From Topomyia yanbarensis (lineage: Eukaryota > Arthropoda > Insecta > Diptera > Culicidae), in NCBI RefSeq assembly GCF_030247195.1, contig NC_080672.1, positions 372,504,166-372,568,165 of the forward strand: a stretch of 64,000 nucleotides of DNA. The letters run 5' to 3'. Shown here piece after piece: positions 9,841 to 20,297 of the stretch. Numbering within the stretch: the first letter of the stretch is position 1; each line of letters starts with the position of its first letter. Made by a program: the position numbers and the translations under genes. The notes below the pieces were generated by a model. That model was not told the origin of the DNA. It saw only the letters and a program-made list of their open reading frames with translations, and did not search any database.

Positions 9841-12010
9841 TCCTTGATTTTTTTGTTCATCGTTCTTTTTCTTTCTCCCGACTTAGTTTGTTTTTTTTAT
9901 CTTCCAATTCTTTTCCACGCGGCCTCCTTTAAATTTTATGTATTTGGTTGTCTTTCTTCCACATTTAATTTCTTATTTCTTCTTGCTCTTGTTTCGCTCA
10001 CCTTTTGTTTCTCTTTCATTTATTTGTAATTTTTTGTGTGCTCTGAGTTACTTATTTATTTCCTACTTTCTGCTTCTTTTTTGTTTCTTTTGTTACCTTT
10101 TGCTGTACATTTTTCTTCTCAAAGTTATCATATAATCTATCATTTGTCTGCATCGGGGTAAGCATAGCGGAATTTGTGTTCCGTTTGTCTTGTATGCAAC
10201 TCACTTAGGGTCGTTTTCTAACCTTGCACATGAACTTTATAACCCGAAAAAGAAGCAAATGGTTAAGCCATTACAACAGAAACAAATAAACTATATGCAT
10301 CCATGTTCCAAATTTGCACCAAAAATGTTTCAAAACTTGTCATTAATTGCGTCTCCGTTTTATCTCCATTTTAAAAACAGTATGCAGTAATTGTTTTAAA
10401 TAATTCATTTCTTTTTGGTTTAACCATTTTGCATTATACTGTTCTTTTTTCATTTGGCGTTCCTCTCTGACAACCTTTTCCCAATTGTATCTTACAATGT
10501 TCTACTTTTCATTTTTTATATCTCCTTTGCCATTAAACTTTTAGTTAATCTGTTTGCTTTTCAGATTTGAGAATTTTTATCTTTATTTTAGATTCATGAA
10601 ATATTTTTTGTTATTCTTGTTTTCGTACGTTCTTTGTTTACTTTTTCTATTTTCATTTTCATTTTCAGTTTTTTCTTATTCCTTTCTTTTTCTTTTTTTC
10701 GTTGCGTTTTCATTTATATTGTTCTTATTTCAGTTGTGGTTTTTCATTTTCTATGGTTTCTGATTTTTATATTTCTTTTTGCTTTATTAATTTTACCTTT
10801 TCCTTGTCCGTTTCTGATTTTTGTTTCTCATTGATTGTTTGTTTTCTGTTATTAGCTTTACATTTACTAGTTTTTCTCTTCAGTCTTGTTTGTTCTTTTT
10901 TCTTTTGCTTTTCATTTTTTTCAATGTAGTTTTTTCCTGCTTTGGTGCCACTTTTCCATATTCCTTAGCCATTCTCCTTCTTCTTTATTCATGTTTTTGA
11001 GCTTATTCCATTTCGGTTTTTACTATTTTTCTTGTTTCTATTTTCTGTTTTCCTTTTTTTCTTTTTCACTTTTCATTTTTCTTTTCGTTTGTGCTTTCGC
11101 TGCTTGGTTTACTTCCTTTCCTCTTTATCATTACTTTCTTGTTCCTTTTTTGTTTGATCTCTCTTGTTGTTTTTCCGATCATTCCTTCTCGTCTTACTTT
11201 TACAGTTTCGCATCTTAACGCATTTGCCGTTTCTTATTATTTCCTTTTCTCTGTGTTTCTTTTCCTTTTCATAGTTAGTTCCTTTATTCGTTTATTTCCA
11301 TTCTATTTCTATTTACACGGTATTATTTGATTTTTTTTCTTTTTTACGTTTCTCTCTTGCTTTTCTTCTTGTTCATGTTTGTTTTCATTTTCTCTTTGGT
11401 AACTTCCTCTAGCTTTTTTCTTTCCTCCTTCTTTTTTGTCTTTTCTTCTTTAAATTTCTCATCCTACTTTCACTCATTATTTTTACCTACTCTGTCCCTT
11501 TTTCTTTCTCACTATTGCCCTTTCACTGATATTTACTGCTTTCTCAGTCTATTATACTTAAGCAAACGATATATTTATAGATTGCCCGACGTTTGGCCGT
11601 TTTTGATGGCCTTTTTAAGGGAAAATTTAATTTACACGTTTTTGTCGAAATCACTGATTGTTAACGATGGGAGGTTTGGGAATTTAATAAACTGAGAAAG
11701 CCGTAAATATCAGTGAAGGTTCCGTAACCAGTCGCCAAACATCTAATTATAACCCTTTCTTTTCGTTACTTTGCCAATTGATTTCGTTTGTCTATTATTA
11801 CTTATTTGTGTTTCGCTCATAATTTTCCCTTCGCCAATCTTTCATTTTCCTTTTCTTTTCATTTTCTAACTCTTTCCATGCTTTTGTTTTTTAATATAAT
11901 TTTTGTATATTTTGTTATTTTTTCGCCTTTTACCTCTTCTCTCTTCGGTTTTTACTTTTCGTGTTCATTGATTTTCTGGTTTTCTTTTCTATTTTATTCT
12001 TGTTGAGTTA
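9841..12010. repeat. second group of T-rich tracts
   Basis: T/C-rich blocks at about 9841-10135, 10430-11560 and 11765-12010, separated by ordinary AT-rich sequence. 9850-10130 aligns by eye with 2700-3000, including TTTTCTTTC...CTTAGTTTG and the TCTTCCAATTCTTTTCCACG-type stretch. Long open frames are Phe/Leu/Ser-rich composition artefacts and are not called as genes. Confidence 0.55.
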
Positions 12011-12089
12011 AAACTGTTCGATCGAAATCTTGTCTTAACAATGTTCAATTTGTTGATAACTTATTTTCGATTACCTCTTACCTTTGCAT

Positions 12090-12645
12090 ATTTTGACAAA
12101 GCTTCACGACATTTGGAGAATTATGAGGAAAAATATTAAATGCTATACATTTTGAAGTAGTACTCGGAAAATTACAGTTTTTGCGTAGTATTTGGATAGA
12201 GATATTAACCTGTCTTGAAAAATGCGAAAAATTGGGGTTTTGAGCATTTTGTCCTCAAAAACTCCTATTTTCAATAACTTTTCTGATTTACACTGCAAAT
12301 AATACATATTTTGAAGTTTTTATTATGTGACAAAATCTCAGGAACCGAATGGAACCTTTGGTACCTATGCTTGTTGAGGTTCTAGGGTTTTGACAATCAT
12401 ATCAAATTGTATTATTTTTTTAATGAAGCAAATTCTCAGAAACAAAATAGAAATAGATTCGTTACCGTCAAAATTCAGGAGCATCAGCCCTTATTTTTTT
12501 CATTTAATGTCCAAAAACCTCTACTTACGTGGGGTCTAAGATTGTCCAAATGATATGAAATTTGGCATCGGAGTTTCCTTTTACATATGTCATAATATAA
12601 AGAGAGAAGGGGGCTATGAAAATTAAAAAAAAATGCAATGCCCTA
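12090..12645. mobile_element. internally deleted copy of the TAGGGCATTGC hAT-like foldback family
   Basis: The right end GCAATGCCCTA matches the terminus of the element at 28277-29736. Internal blocks such as GTCCAAATGATATGAAATTTG and TTAAATGCTATACATTTTGA match it too. The left terminus is not recognisable. A further right-half copy lies at 54480-55286. Confidence 0.7.
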
Positions 12646-13385
12646 CTCGAGAATATTAATAACTTTTTAACGGTTTAGTTTAGAAATTACAGACGCGACC
12701 TAATAACACCAAAATCCGGTTGAAATCTCGAGTATATAAATTATTACAAGCTTTCCTTGAACAGGAAAAGCAAAACGAAGCGATCGCTAAATTTGCATCA
12801 TCACCCTAAGCGACGAAGCAGTTGGTCACCCTATCCACCACTAAGCGGTGACGATAAAACTTACATTAATTTAATTAATTTGACACTTTAATATCACCAA
12901 ATCTACACACGTTAATCCCATAAAACATCATCATTATCGGTGGTACATTTTATCACTGTTCCGTCTGACTGGTTCGGGTCACAGAATGCGTGGCCTGTGA
13001 GTGCTTTGGGGTGATGCTCGTTCAATCGCTAGTCGGGCTCCGTTCGGTAGCAGCATCCGATGTCGTGATCTTGAACCAAACGGGTCTCGCTGCCTGCCTT
13101 CTTGGCATATTTTACAATGTCATACTCTAACCGCCTCCCCCACTCACCACCACATTTTCCGAGCAGACTACAACATAACGATGGCAGTCCAGGGTCCGCT
13201 TGGTGGAACCGGTAGATTATAGGCGCCCCCATTCGGGAGTGATTGCGTAGCGACACCCAGCGAATGTTTCGATGTCGCACTTACGATTAATCATTTTGAA
13301 CGCTCAGCCGGCCGGGATGATGCGAGTGGCTAATTTCAATTTATATTTTTACCTTACCACTCTTTTCCTATCTGACTTGTTGCAG
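12646..13385 (+). other. retn: end of the upstream retn intron
   Basis: No repeat recognised. 12960-13385 is less AT-rich than its surroundings and ends in the splice acceptor before the first retn exon seen here. A frame through it (from 13272) runs into the exon but its upstream part lies before the acceptor and is intronic. Confidence 0.5.
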
Positions 13386-13540
13386 TCTTCCCCTCGCCCG
13401 GAGGACGACGATCACGCTGAGAAAGGTGGTGCTTCAAGCGGCGACGGAGGCGTTAATGTAACTCAGACCGTCGCGGCAGAAGCGAAGATGACATCCGGGA
13501 TGGAGTTTGGCCGCAGTCCAGATCATCACTCAGAGCTGAA
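13386..13540 (+). CDS. retn: retained / dead ringer, internal exon (N-terminal acidic/low-complexity part)
   Basis: Internal coding exon of 155 nt. A pyrimidine-rich tract ending TTGCAG (to 13385) is the acceptor and GTAAGT at 13541 is the donor. The exon opens in phase 0 and reads SSPRPEDDDHAEKGG..., then ...SPDHHSEL, ending with two bases (AA) that combine with the C at 13656 to make Asn. The acidic, Ser/Gly-rich composition fits the poorly conserved N-terminal part of Dead ringer proteins. On its own the exon is not diagnostic; identity comes from phase-compatible joining to the next two exons, which carry clear Dead ringer blocks. The family (retn in flies, ARID3 in vertebrates) are nuclear ARID DNA-binding regulators used in embryonic patterning, muscle and neuronal development. 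The start codon must lie upstream, outside this exon and probably outside the window. Confidence 0.75.
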
Positions 13541-13655
13541 GTAAGTCCGCAATCAAGCCAGATTGCGACGCATCTGGTTTAATTAATTTATGATCAATTT
13601 GTTTCACTTTCGATGTTCACAACTAACCGTTGCACGTATTTTCGATTCCCGACAG
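13541..13655 (+). other. retn: retn intron (115 bp)
   Basis: Short GT..AG intron joining the two upstream retn exons: GTAAGT donor and GACAG acceptor. Its AT-rich middle carries no repeat, in contrast to the very long flanking introns. The phase (two bases before, one after) is consistent on both sides. Confidence 0.85.
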
Positions 13656-14107
13656 CAGCAGCAGCAGCGGTAGCGTCCATGCACCACAGTTTGGCCAGAA
13701 CCACCCGCTGGGGGTACTCGGAAATCTGTCGGCACTGAATATGAACGTACAGAACCTGTCCGGGCTGTCGGGTCTGTCTGGCCTGCAGCACGGGGATGTG
13801 TTGGAAAAACTGAAGATGCAAGTGCGTGACATGAAGGTGGGACTGATGGGCGATCAGAGTGATTTTGCGACGTTGCACGCAAGCTTCGGTGCAAGTTCGT
13901 TGCTACAGCAACAGCAGCAGCACCAGCAGCAGCAACAATCACATCTAACCGGAAGTGGAAGTGGGTATGGTAGTGTGGTGGATCATAGAAGTAGTGGACA
14001 GAACAGTGGTAACAATTGTGGTGGGAGTGTTGGGGGTGGTGCGAATCCAGCAAATGGCAGCAGTTATCCGTTTACACTACCCAACCCGCCGTCGATCAGC
14101 AAGGATG
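13656..14107 (+). CDS. retn: retained / dead ringer, exon with conserved pre-ARID block and polyQ
   Basis: Coding exon of 452 nt between the GACAG acceptor (ends 13655) and the GTGAGT donor at 14108. It encodes about 150 residues. First comes SSSSGSVHAPQFGQNHPLGV, then LSALNMNVQNLSGLSGL. The block LEKLKMQVRDMKVGLM (13801-13848) is what I recognise from insect Dead ringer/Retained upstream of ARID. A glutamine/histidine run follows at about 13906-13938, then a Gly/Ser/Asn-rich stretch ending PPSISKD. The last base (G14107) joins CG of the next exon to give Ala. Codons are well balanced and there are no stops. The acceptor lies in a CAG run with five AGs spaced 3 nt apart, so isoforms differing by single Ser residues are possible. 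Antisense open frames across this exon are shadows. Confidence 0.9.
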
Positions 14108-14215
14108 GTGAGTTGAGTTGCGTTATGCACTATAGATCCCAGCATGAATAGATCCAAAATCCACGATGAACGATGACTCAAACCTCTTTATTTCGTCACC
14201 TTTCTTTCCTCTCAG
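14108..14215 (+). other. retn: retn intron (108 bp)
   Basis: Short GT..AG intron: GTGAGT donor, TTTCTTTCCTCTCAG acceptor with a good pyrimidine tract. It removes an in-frame stop (TAG near 14149) that read-through of the upstream exon would meet, which supports real splicing. Confidence 0.85.
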
Positions 14216-14316
14216 CGAACCCGGGCTCGAATTCGTCGACCTCGAGCGAGACATCCAACTCATCACAGCAGAACAACGGTTGGAGCTTTGAAGAGCAGTT
14301 CAAACAAGTCAGACAG
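14216..14316 (+). CDS. retn: retained / dead ringer, exon entering the ARID domain
   Basis: Coding exon of 101 nt; acceptor ...TTTCCTCTCAG (ends 14215), donor GTAAGT at 14317. With the G carried from the previous exon it reads A-NPGSNSSTSSETSNSSQQ, then NNGWSFEEQFKQVRQ, and ends in phase 0. The Ser/Asn stretch followed by GWSFEEQFKQVRQ matches my knowledge of the junction just N-terminal to and into helix 1 of the Dead ringer ARID (AT-rich interaction) domain, which binds AT-rich DNA. In the fly protein the next residues begin the body of ARID (LYE...). I found no such continuation in the following sequence, so the next exon appears to lie beyond the window. This is the strongest gene identification in the window. 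Confidence 0.95.
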
Positions 14317-15785
14317 GTAAGTGGCCCTCTTTTCGCGTCCGAAGCATTGCTTTCTTTGATTCGATCAGACTTTTTATTGTTGTTCGTTTTTTCGTTGTTG
14401 TTGTTTGTTCCACTCAATTATGTACCATCTTTACGGGGGAGTTGGAGGCAGTTCCACCCCTTTCATTGAAGAAACTAATCATTCGACATTCAGTTGGATG
14501 CGTAGTAAAGAATAACAATCGATTTTTCTTGAAAACAAAAACAATCAACCAAGCAAGGACGTGCCGGAAATCACTTCAATACCTCGTTGATTAAATGTAA
14601 TTTGCGTAAGAAAGCGTTCCTCTTAAAAGGCCTGTCTAGCTATCGATGGTGGGAGGAAATGAAGGCCAGCTAGCCAGCTTTCAATTGATAATTTATTCCA
14701 ACCGGGCCTCCGATTACTATAACGACTATTGGCAATTATTTATCATAGGTACATGGCTTTTAGGCGAACGATTTCGCAGCAGACAGATCCAATAAGTGGT
14801 CTCCCAGATGATAATGAATATTCATGATCAGTTGCTCTATCAGTTCGCACAGTATTTACCTACATCCGCCACTCGTCCGTTGCAAACGAAAAGAACGGAC
14901 CAAGGTACGAACCGATTCAAGTCCATATCGACGACGATCGTGACTCAATGCCAGCCGGTGCAATGTAGGGAATGTATCATGATCCCTTGGCTGCGATCCG
15001 AGAGGAATGGCAACTTGATTAACTGTGAAGGCAGCGTGCCGCGGTGTCGCGAGACGACAGCATCAGGAAAAGTGCATTGGGTCGGGATTCAAATTAAAAT
15101 AAATAGAAAACTGAATTGAGGTTTGTTTGTATAACCTGCAGGGAAATCAGCGTGTTTCGATACGGATGGCGATCAATTTTCCGCATAGCATTGATGTGAA
15201 AATCCGCGGGAGGTTTGACGAGAAGATTGGTTCGTTGTTGGATGAGCTATTCCATTGATGTGTTGATGGTTCGTATCAATTTGTATCTACAATATCGTCG
15301 GCTGAACCTTTCTCTGGGTAGTAAAATTAAACTAACATTATTGAAGTTTGTTTAATAAATTGATGGTGCGAAATACAATGTTAGCAACGAGTTCATCTCC
15401 ATTTTTCCGGTCATTTGTAAGTGGCAGGTTAATGCTGACTGGATTTGCCAAGATAAAATACACTTTTAAGCGAAACGGATTTTACCTGATTGAGGTTGGA
15501 TGGTAGGAGAAAGTGAATGCACATGATTACTCTTTTGTTTGTTGTTCATATATATTTGAAGTCTTAATAATAATTATTCAATATAATAATCCAAATATGT
15601 AAATCCAAACTTCATATTTTTATAATTCGGAAATAAATTCGAAATAGCAAAATCTTTTTCACTAACCTAGTTCGTATAAACTATGGTATAATGGTTACAG
15701 GGTTAACACCAAGTTTCTTGCAACACAGTAAATTCACTATTTACCAAAAAAAAAAACCAAATGTGGTACAGATACAGTTTTCATA
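14317..15785. other. unique-looking intronic sequence
   Basis: Nearly 1.5 kb directly after the ARID exon without a recognised transposon. Contains short stop-rich frames only. Being repeat-poor next to an exon, it is a reasonable place for splicing or transcription control elements, but no motif is claimed. Confidence 0.4.
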
Positions 15786-15952
15786 TAGCCTTTGTTTCAC
15801 GGTGCCCCGACTAGCGCAGTGAATTTATCCGGTGAAGACGAACGGACGTTGCTAGAGAAACTGAGTATTTTGTTTTCTTTTCTGCATTTTCATGTTTATA
15901 CTTTGTTACTGCTGCTTTTTAGATTCCATTCCCTAAATAACCTCGTGTCTAA

Positions 15953-17500
15953 ATGGCCGAGTGTGAGAATAGTTCAATCCTTATCGATAGATCCCCTGAT
16001 GTTCCAATGAGTAAAATGGATATTACAAAAATTACGCCCATCTTTGATTCTTCCAATAGTCCAGCCAGTTCAAATGGACCCTGGGCAATCTACTTCCAGC
16101 CAGGCTGCAGCTTAGATAACAGGTGTTCGAACTAATAAGATACTCTTTATTGTGAATGACGACGACCAGGCAAACCAGATTGCTTACTGTGAGCGTTGTA
16201 CGAAGAAATTTAGAGTATATGTACCTGTAAAGCAGTGGAGATCGATGGAGTTGTCGCCGACCTGAGCCTGACGCGCGAAGATATACTGAAGTATGGGGTT
16301 GGTTGCTTCACTTCCTTATGTGAATATTCTGGAATGCAATCAATTGTATTCAGCAACTATTACACAACACACAACCACCTATTATGTCAATAAGAAATGG
16401 TGCGACAATTGCAAGGGGGATAGTGAGGATAACCCAGCAAACCAGCAATCGTATATAAAAGTTTACAATAAATTACAAATAATGACAGACTAAATCAAAA
16501 TTACAAATAGTGCAAGCAAAAATTATGTTTTGTTGTAAAAAGTTCACATAAAATGCAAATCTGTGATCCAAATACAATTTTGACTTGAAGTTATTTATTA
16601 GTCCACTACAATTTAAAACAAAATTGTACATGCGGAAATCTTGAAACATTGTATAGAAATTAATTTGCAATTGGATTAAACTGCAAAATCGTTCAAAAAA
16701 GAATTGTCACCTCCTTATAGCACTTCGCAAATTCTCTGTCAGACTAGTTCAATATTTGAGCAATAAAAATGGCTTGAGTAAAGAATGTAGGTTTTGATTT
16801 GACAGGTATAGAAGGTATCATTGGAGGGCCATATTTAGGTTGGATTATGGTATTTTTAGATCGTAATCACAAAGCGATAAAAATGATCAAATATAATCGT
16901 TGCTTGACACTGTATAAATAGGTGAGTACATAGCGGCTATGCTGGGAATACGAAGATCTCGGCTTCGAAACTGTGGAAGTAAATCGTAGCAGGTAATTTA
17001 ATAATTGATGTTCCAGTAACTCCAAACTCACCCATGAAAAACATATCTACCAGTGTGGGCGTGTAACTATGTCTTATAACAGAATTATAGAATTTTCATC
17101 CTGATTTTTTATTTTCATGTTATTTTTAAAAAAATACTTGTTACCACATTGGGGACCTTAAGTTGCATAACTCTCCATGTGATCACATATAAACAGATAA
17201 GCTAGATGATTGTATAATGCTTCTGATTAGATCAAAATTCGTCGTAAATCACATAGTTCTACTATACCGATTTGTTGTACGTATATGGCCTCCACTTTTG
17301 TTCACATAGAAGGGATCTGTGCATTTTATACAATCAATTTATATCGTTTAAGAGTTCAGTTAATCAAATTGCAACTTATTAAAGTGAATCAAAATGTTGG
17401 CTGGGAACTCTTGTGGCAGGGAAACCGAAAGATGTAGTTACTGTGGGGACTTTCAGTATACTCTTAAATCATGCCCTGCGTACAAGCAGGAATCAGGAAT
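15953..17500 (+). pseudogene. I-type LINE ORF1 remnant, interrupted by a TIR element
   Basis: From ATG at 15953 the frame reads MAECENSS...SPASSNGPWAIYFQPG, close to residues 40-53 of the intact ORF1 at 36479-37681 (YPASSNGPWVVYFRPN). Frameshifts follow. Near 16392 it reads KWCDNCKGDSEDN (first zinc knuckle), and after the inserted element, from 17410, CGRETERCSYCG then LKSCPAYKQ (second knuckle). Removing the insertion and one AA restores a continuous frame across the knuckle region. The 5' leader probably starts near 15790. It is dead because of frameshifts upstream as well as the insertion. Confidence 0.8.
16433..17405 (+). mobile_element. CCCAGC-type TIR element, copy 2 (973 bp)
   Basis: Same ends as copy 1 (CCCAGCAAACC / GTTGGCTGGG), flanked by AA on both sides. 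It sits inside the zinc-knuckle coding region of a LINE ORF1 remnant, whose reading frame resumes exactly if the element plus one AA is removed, so both ends and the 2-bp duplication are well defined. Keeps the TATAAATAGGTGAGT stretch (from 16913). Differs from copy 1 by small indels. Confidence 0.85.
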
Positions 17501-17700
17501 CAGAAAATATTGGTTTAGATGGCACGTTCCCAGTATGTAGTCGGGGATTTGTGCCTTGCCGTGTGTTTTGATCATTTCCTGAGCGGAAGGAAAGGAGAAG
17601 AAGGTGTGGGGAAGTAGAATTGGAAGGGTGGGAAAATTAACAACACAAAAACAAACACCAGATAAGTTGAACTCACAAGTAAGCCTAAAGCTCTTTATCA
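17501..17700. other. LINE-derived sequence of unclear affiliation
   Basis: About 55 bp here (GGCACGTTCCCAGTATGTAG onward) resembles 5404-5450 in the R1-type fragment at roughly 80% by eye. The rest is unassigned. Confidence 0.35.
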
Positions 17701-17780
17701 CATTGGATAAGAAACTTTAGTATGTCTCTGAGTTTCAGTCGTCGAAACATGGTTTCGTCTATATAAGGACGGCCGAAGAC

Positions 17781-17984
17781 TCAAAATCGCAATTGCGCTA
17801 CTGCTGGACAGTTGTATATCAGATGATATGAGGTTCCGTGGTCGGATTCACAAAGATCACATGAAAAAGACTCAGCGCGCTGAATAGTTGCTATGTGATG
17901 GTTGAGTTTGCAGTGGCCGGTTAAAGCCCTGGTCAGCATGCCGCAGTGGAGCTTCGAAAAATGTAGGAGATTTTTCGAAATCAC
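17781..17984 (-). pseudogene. LINE family A C-terminal zinc-knuckle segment
   Basis: Reads LTRALTGHCKLNHHI, then CDLCESDHGTSYHLIYNCP, a Cys-x2-Cys...His...Cys arrangement typical of the end of ORF2 in RNase H-bearing LINEs. The same block is seen in copy 3 (61160-61290). It marks the end of the coding part of this remnant. Confidence 0.8.
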
Positions 17985-18014
17985 TGGGCACGGTTGTTCT
18001 AGAAACGCCTTTGT

Positions 18015-18719
18015 TTAGCTACATGTTTCTAGAGTTCTCCAATAATTGCGGTGCTCGGACGAAGCCCAGGACCGTATTTTTTCCCTTATCCAACTTGTCG
18101 AAATTGGCAGCGCGGGCTCAGGACCAACGAAGTCAATCGCTGAACCTGCCCTGGCCAATTCGTCAGCCCATTCATTTCCAGTAATACCGCAATGTCCGGG
18201 TACCCAGACAAGGTAGATAGTGTTGACAATGCTTAGTTCTTCGATTTGGGTTCGGCACGCCATCACTAGCTTGGACCGGGATTTGTCTGAGCTAAGGGCC
18301 TTGATTGCAGCCTAACTATCGGAGCAGAAATTTATAACTCTGCCGGACAAACTCAGTTGAAGGGCCGATTGCACCCCGCACATAATCGCAAAGATTTCTG
18401 CTTGGAATACAGTACAGTATCTACCTAGTGAGTGAGATTGTTCCAATCTCATTTCACGACAGTAGACACCAGCACCAGCACGTCCCTCCATCAGAGAACC
18501 GTCAGTGTAACAGACCACTTGCGTTTGTTGTTGTCTTTCCATATAGCCAGACAACCACTCCTCTCGAGAGGGAATCTTCACATGGAATGTCCTGTAAGGA
18601 AAACTACGTGTGAGTGTAATATCGCTGGGAGCAAGAATATCTTCACCCCATGTATCCACTTGTGACCACAATCGTGTATGACTGGTAGCAAGATAAACAT
18701 GGTTACTGTTCCAAAGCAC
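18015..18719 (-). pseudogene. LINE family A RNase H domain remnant
   Basis: Contains CYTDGS, VFQAEIFAI, CSDS and VPGHCGITGNEWADELA, the four acidic-residue motifs of type I RNase H. A stop codon lies directly after CSDS (near 18312), so the domain is split into two frames. RNase H in I-group elements removes RNA from the RNA:DNA hybrid during integration. Inactive here. Confidence 0.88.
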
Positions 18720-19011
18720 AGTAACTTGCAGTCTGTATGTACATTATAGTGCTTCTTGTATGAGGTGTATGTGTAATGGTTTGATATTTAGAAGTGCCTC
18801 AAGAGCAGCAGTCGGAGTCGTGGTAAAAGCACCAATCAACGCCATGAGCGCCATTCTTTGCAGATGGTTTAGCTTTGACTGGACTGTCACCACCTCTCCC
18901 CTCTGCCACCACACAAGGCATCCGTATGACAGTATTGGACGTACAATTGTCGTGTAAATCCAATAGATGTATTTAGGTTTGAGACCCCAGGTCTTTCCAA
19001 AAGTTCGTCTG

Positions 19012-19145
19012 CAAATACGTTGGAGTCATATTTAAAATACGTTGGAGTCATATTGGATTCATGGCCATGCACGCTTTCCTGACTCTGAACTCAATGTGAG
19101 CAGACCAATTCAGTTTGGAATCCAATATGACTCCAACGTATTTGA
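19012..19145. repeat. small local direct and inverted duplication inside LINE
   Basis: TACGTTGGAGTCATAT is repeated directly at about 19017 and 19040. Its complement, ATATGACTCCAACGTA, occurs at about 19126. A rearrangement private to this LINE copy. Confidence 0.7.
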
Positions 19146-20247
19146 CTTGATCTGCACACAGTAGCTCAGAATTAAAGAACTGCAAGGGACGAACCCCGGT
19201 TGTTATTCGCTTCTTCGTGAGAAGAACCATTGAAGTTTTGCTTGGGTTAACTGATAGTTGAACTTGTCGACACCACTGTTCGACAGCTCTTAATGCCTGT
19301 TGCATTAAGTCAAAGATTGTTCCGATGCAAAATCCAGTAATTAGTATTTGGTAATCCTAAGCAAACCCGTAGGTTGGAAATCCAAGCTCATTGAGTTTCT
19401 TCAACATGCCGTCAGCTACCAAGTTCCATAACAAAGGTGACAGAACGCCGCCCTGCGGACAACTGCAACTACTCAACTTCCGTATCTCAGCTTGTCGCAG
19501 TGACGAGCAAAGTATGCGGTTACTAAGCATTGCGTTTATCCAACCCGAGATACATGCAGGTATCCCATGACCGCGCGTCGCTTCCAGAATAGACTGGAAG
19601 AACACATTGTCAAAAGCACCCTCAATATCTAGGAATACACCCAAGCTAGATTGCTTGAGCGAGAAGGCTTTCTCAATGTTGTAAACAACATCGTGAAGCA
19701 GAGTGATCGTGGATTTCCCACATTGATATGCATGTTGCATTTTGTGCAGCGGATATTCAACTAAACTAACGTTCCTGATGTGATGATCGATTATCCGTTC
19801 CAAAGCTTTCAGAAGAAAAGAACTTAAGCTGATAGGCCTAAAACTCTTGGCTTCTTCATAGCTTGAGCGCCCCCCCCCCCCTTTGGGAATAAATCTAACA
19901 GTTATTTCTCGCCTTCCTTTCGGGATATACCCGGTTGCAAGACTGGAAAGCAAAATCTTTTTCAAGACATGTTTAAGAATATCAAATCCCTTTTGCAGTA
20001 GCACGGGAAGTATTCCATCTTTTCCGGGTGATTTGTATGGAGCAAAGCTGTCAACTGCCCACTTGACCGATTCAGTGGAAACCAATGTGCGTGGTAACGC
20101 CAACGAGTCCGAATCACCAGAATGAGATCTGTGAACATTGTTCAACTCCGGATCGATACAACCTGGAAAGTGTGTGTCGAAGAGACAATTAAGAACATCT
20201 TTTTCTTCCGTCACATAAACACCATCTCTGGTTTTTAAGGAGTTCAT
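19048..20247 (-). pseudogene. LINE family A reverse transcriptase remnant
   Basis: RT fingers/palm run from 20247 with FRPISLSSFLLKALERIIDHH, motif A GVFLDIEGAFDNVFF (catalytic Asp) and motif B CPQGGVLSPLLWNLVADG. Motif C, expected as (Y/F)ADD, reads FA-stop-D at about 19357: a stop codon replaces the first of the two metal-binding aspartates. The thumb region continues to 19048 (VNPSKTSMVLLTKK... KYVGVILDSKLNWSAHI). A local inverted duplication around 19012-19145 damages the region after it. Clearly inactive. Confidence 0.88.
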
Positions 20248-20297
20248 CTGAAAATCATTCGATTTGGAGAGAATTTTATTTAACCTGCTAGCCTCGT

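Noticed and set aside
9844..12006. Further Phe-rich frames suggesting multi-pass membrane proteins
   Set aside because: Same compositional artefact as at 1.9-3 kb.
13594..14053. Antisense open frames opposite the retn exon
   Set aside because: Shadows of the conserved sense exon; the polyQ and Ser codons give open antisense frames.
17453..17701. 82-residue minus-strand protein
   Set aside because: Overlaps the ORF1 zinc-knuckle remnant on the other strand and has no domain.
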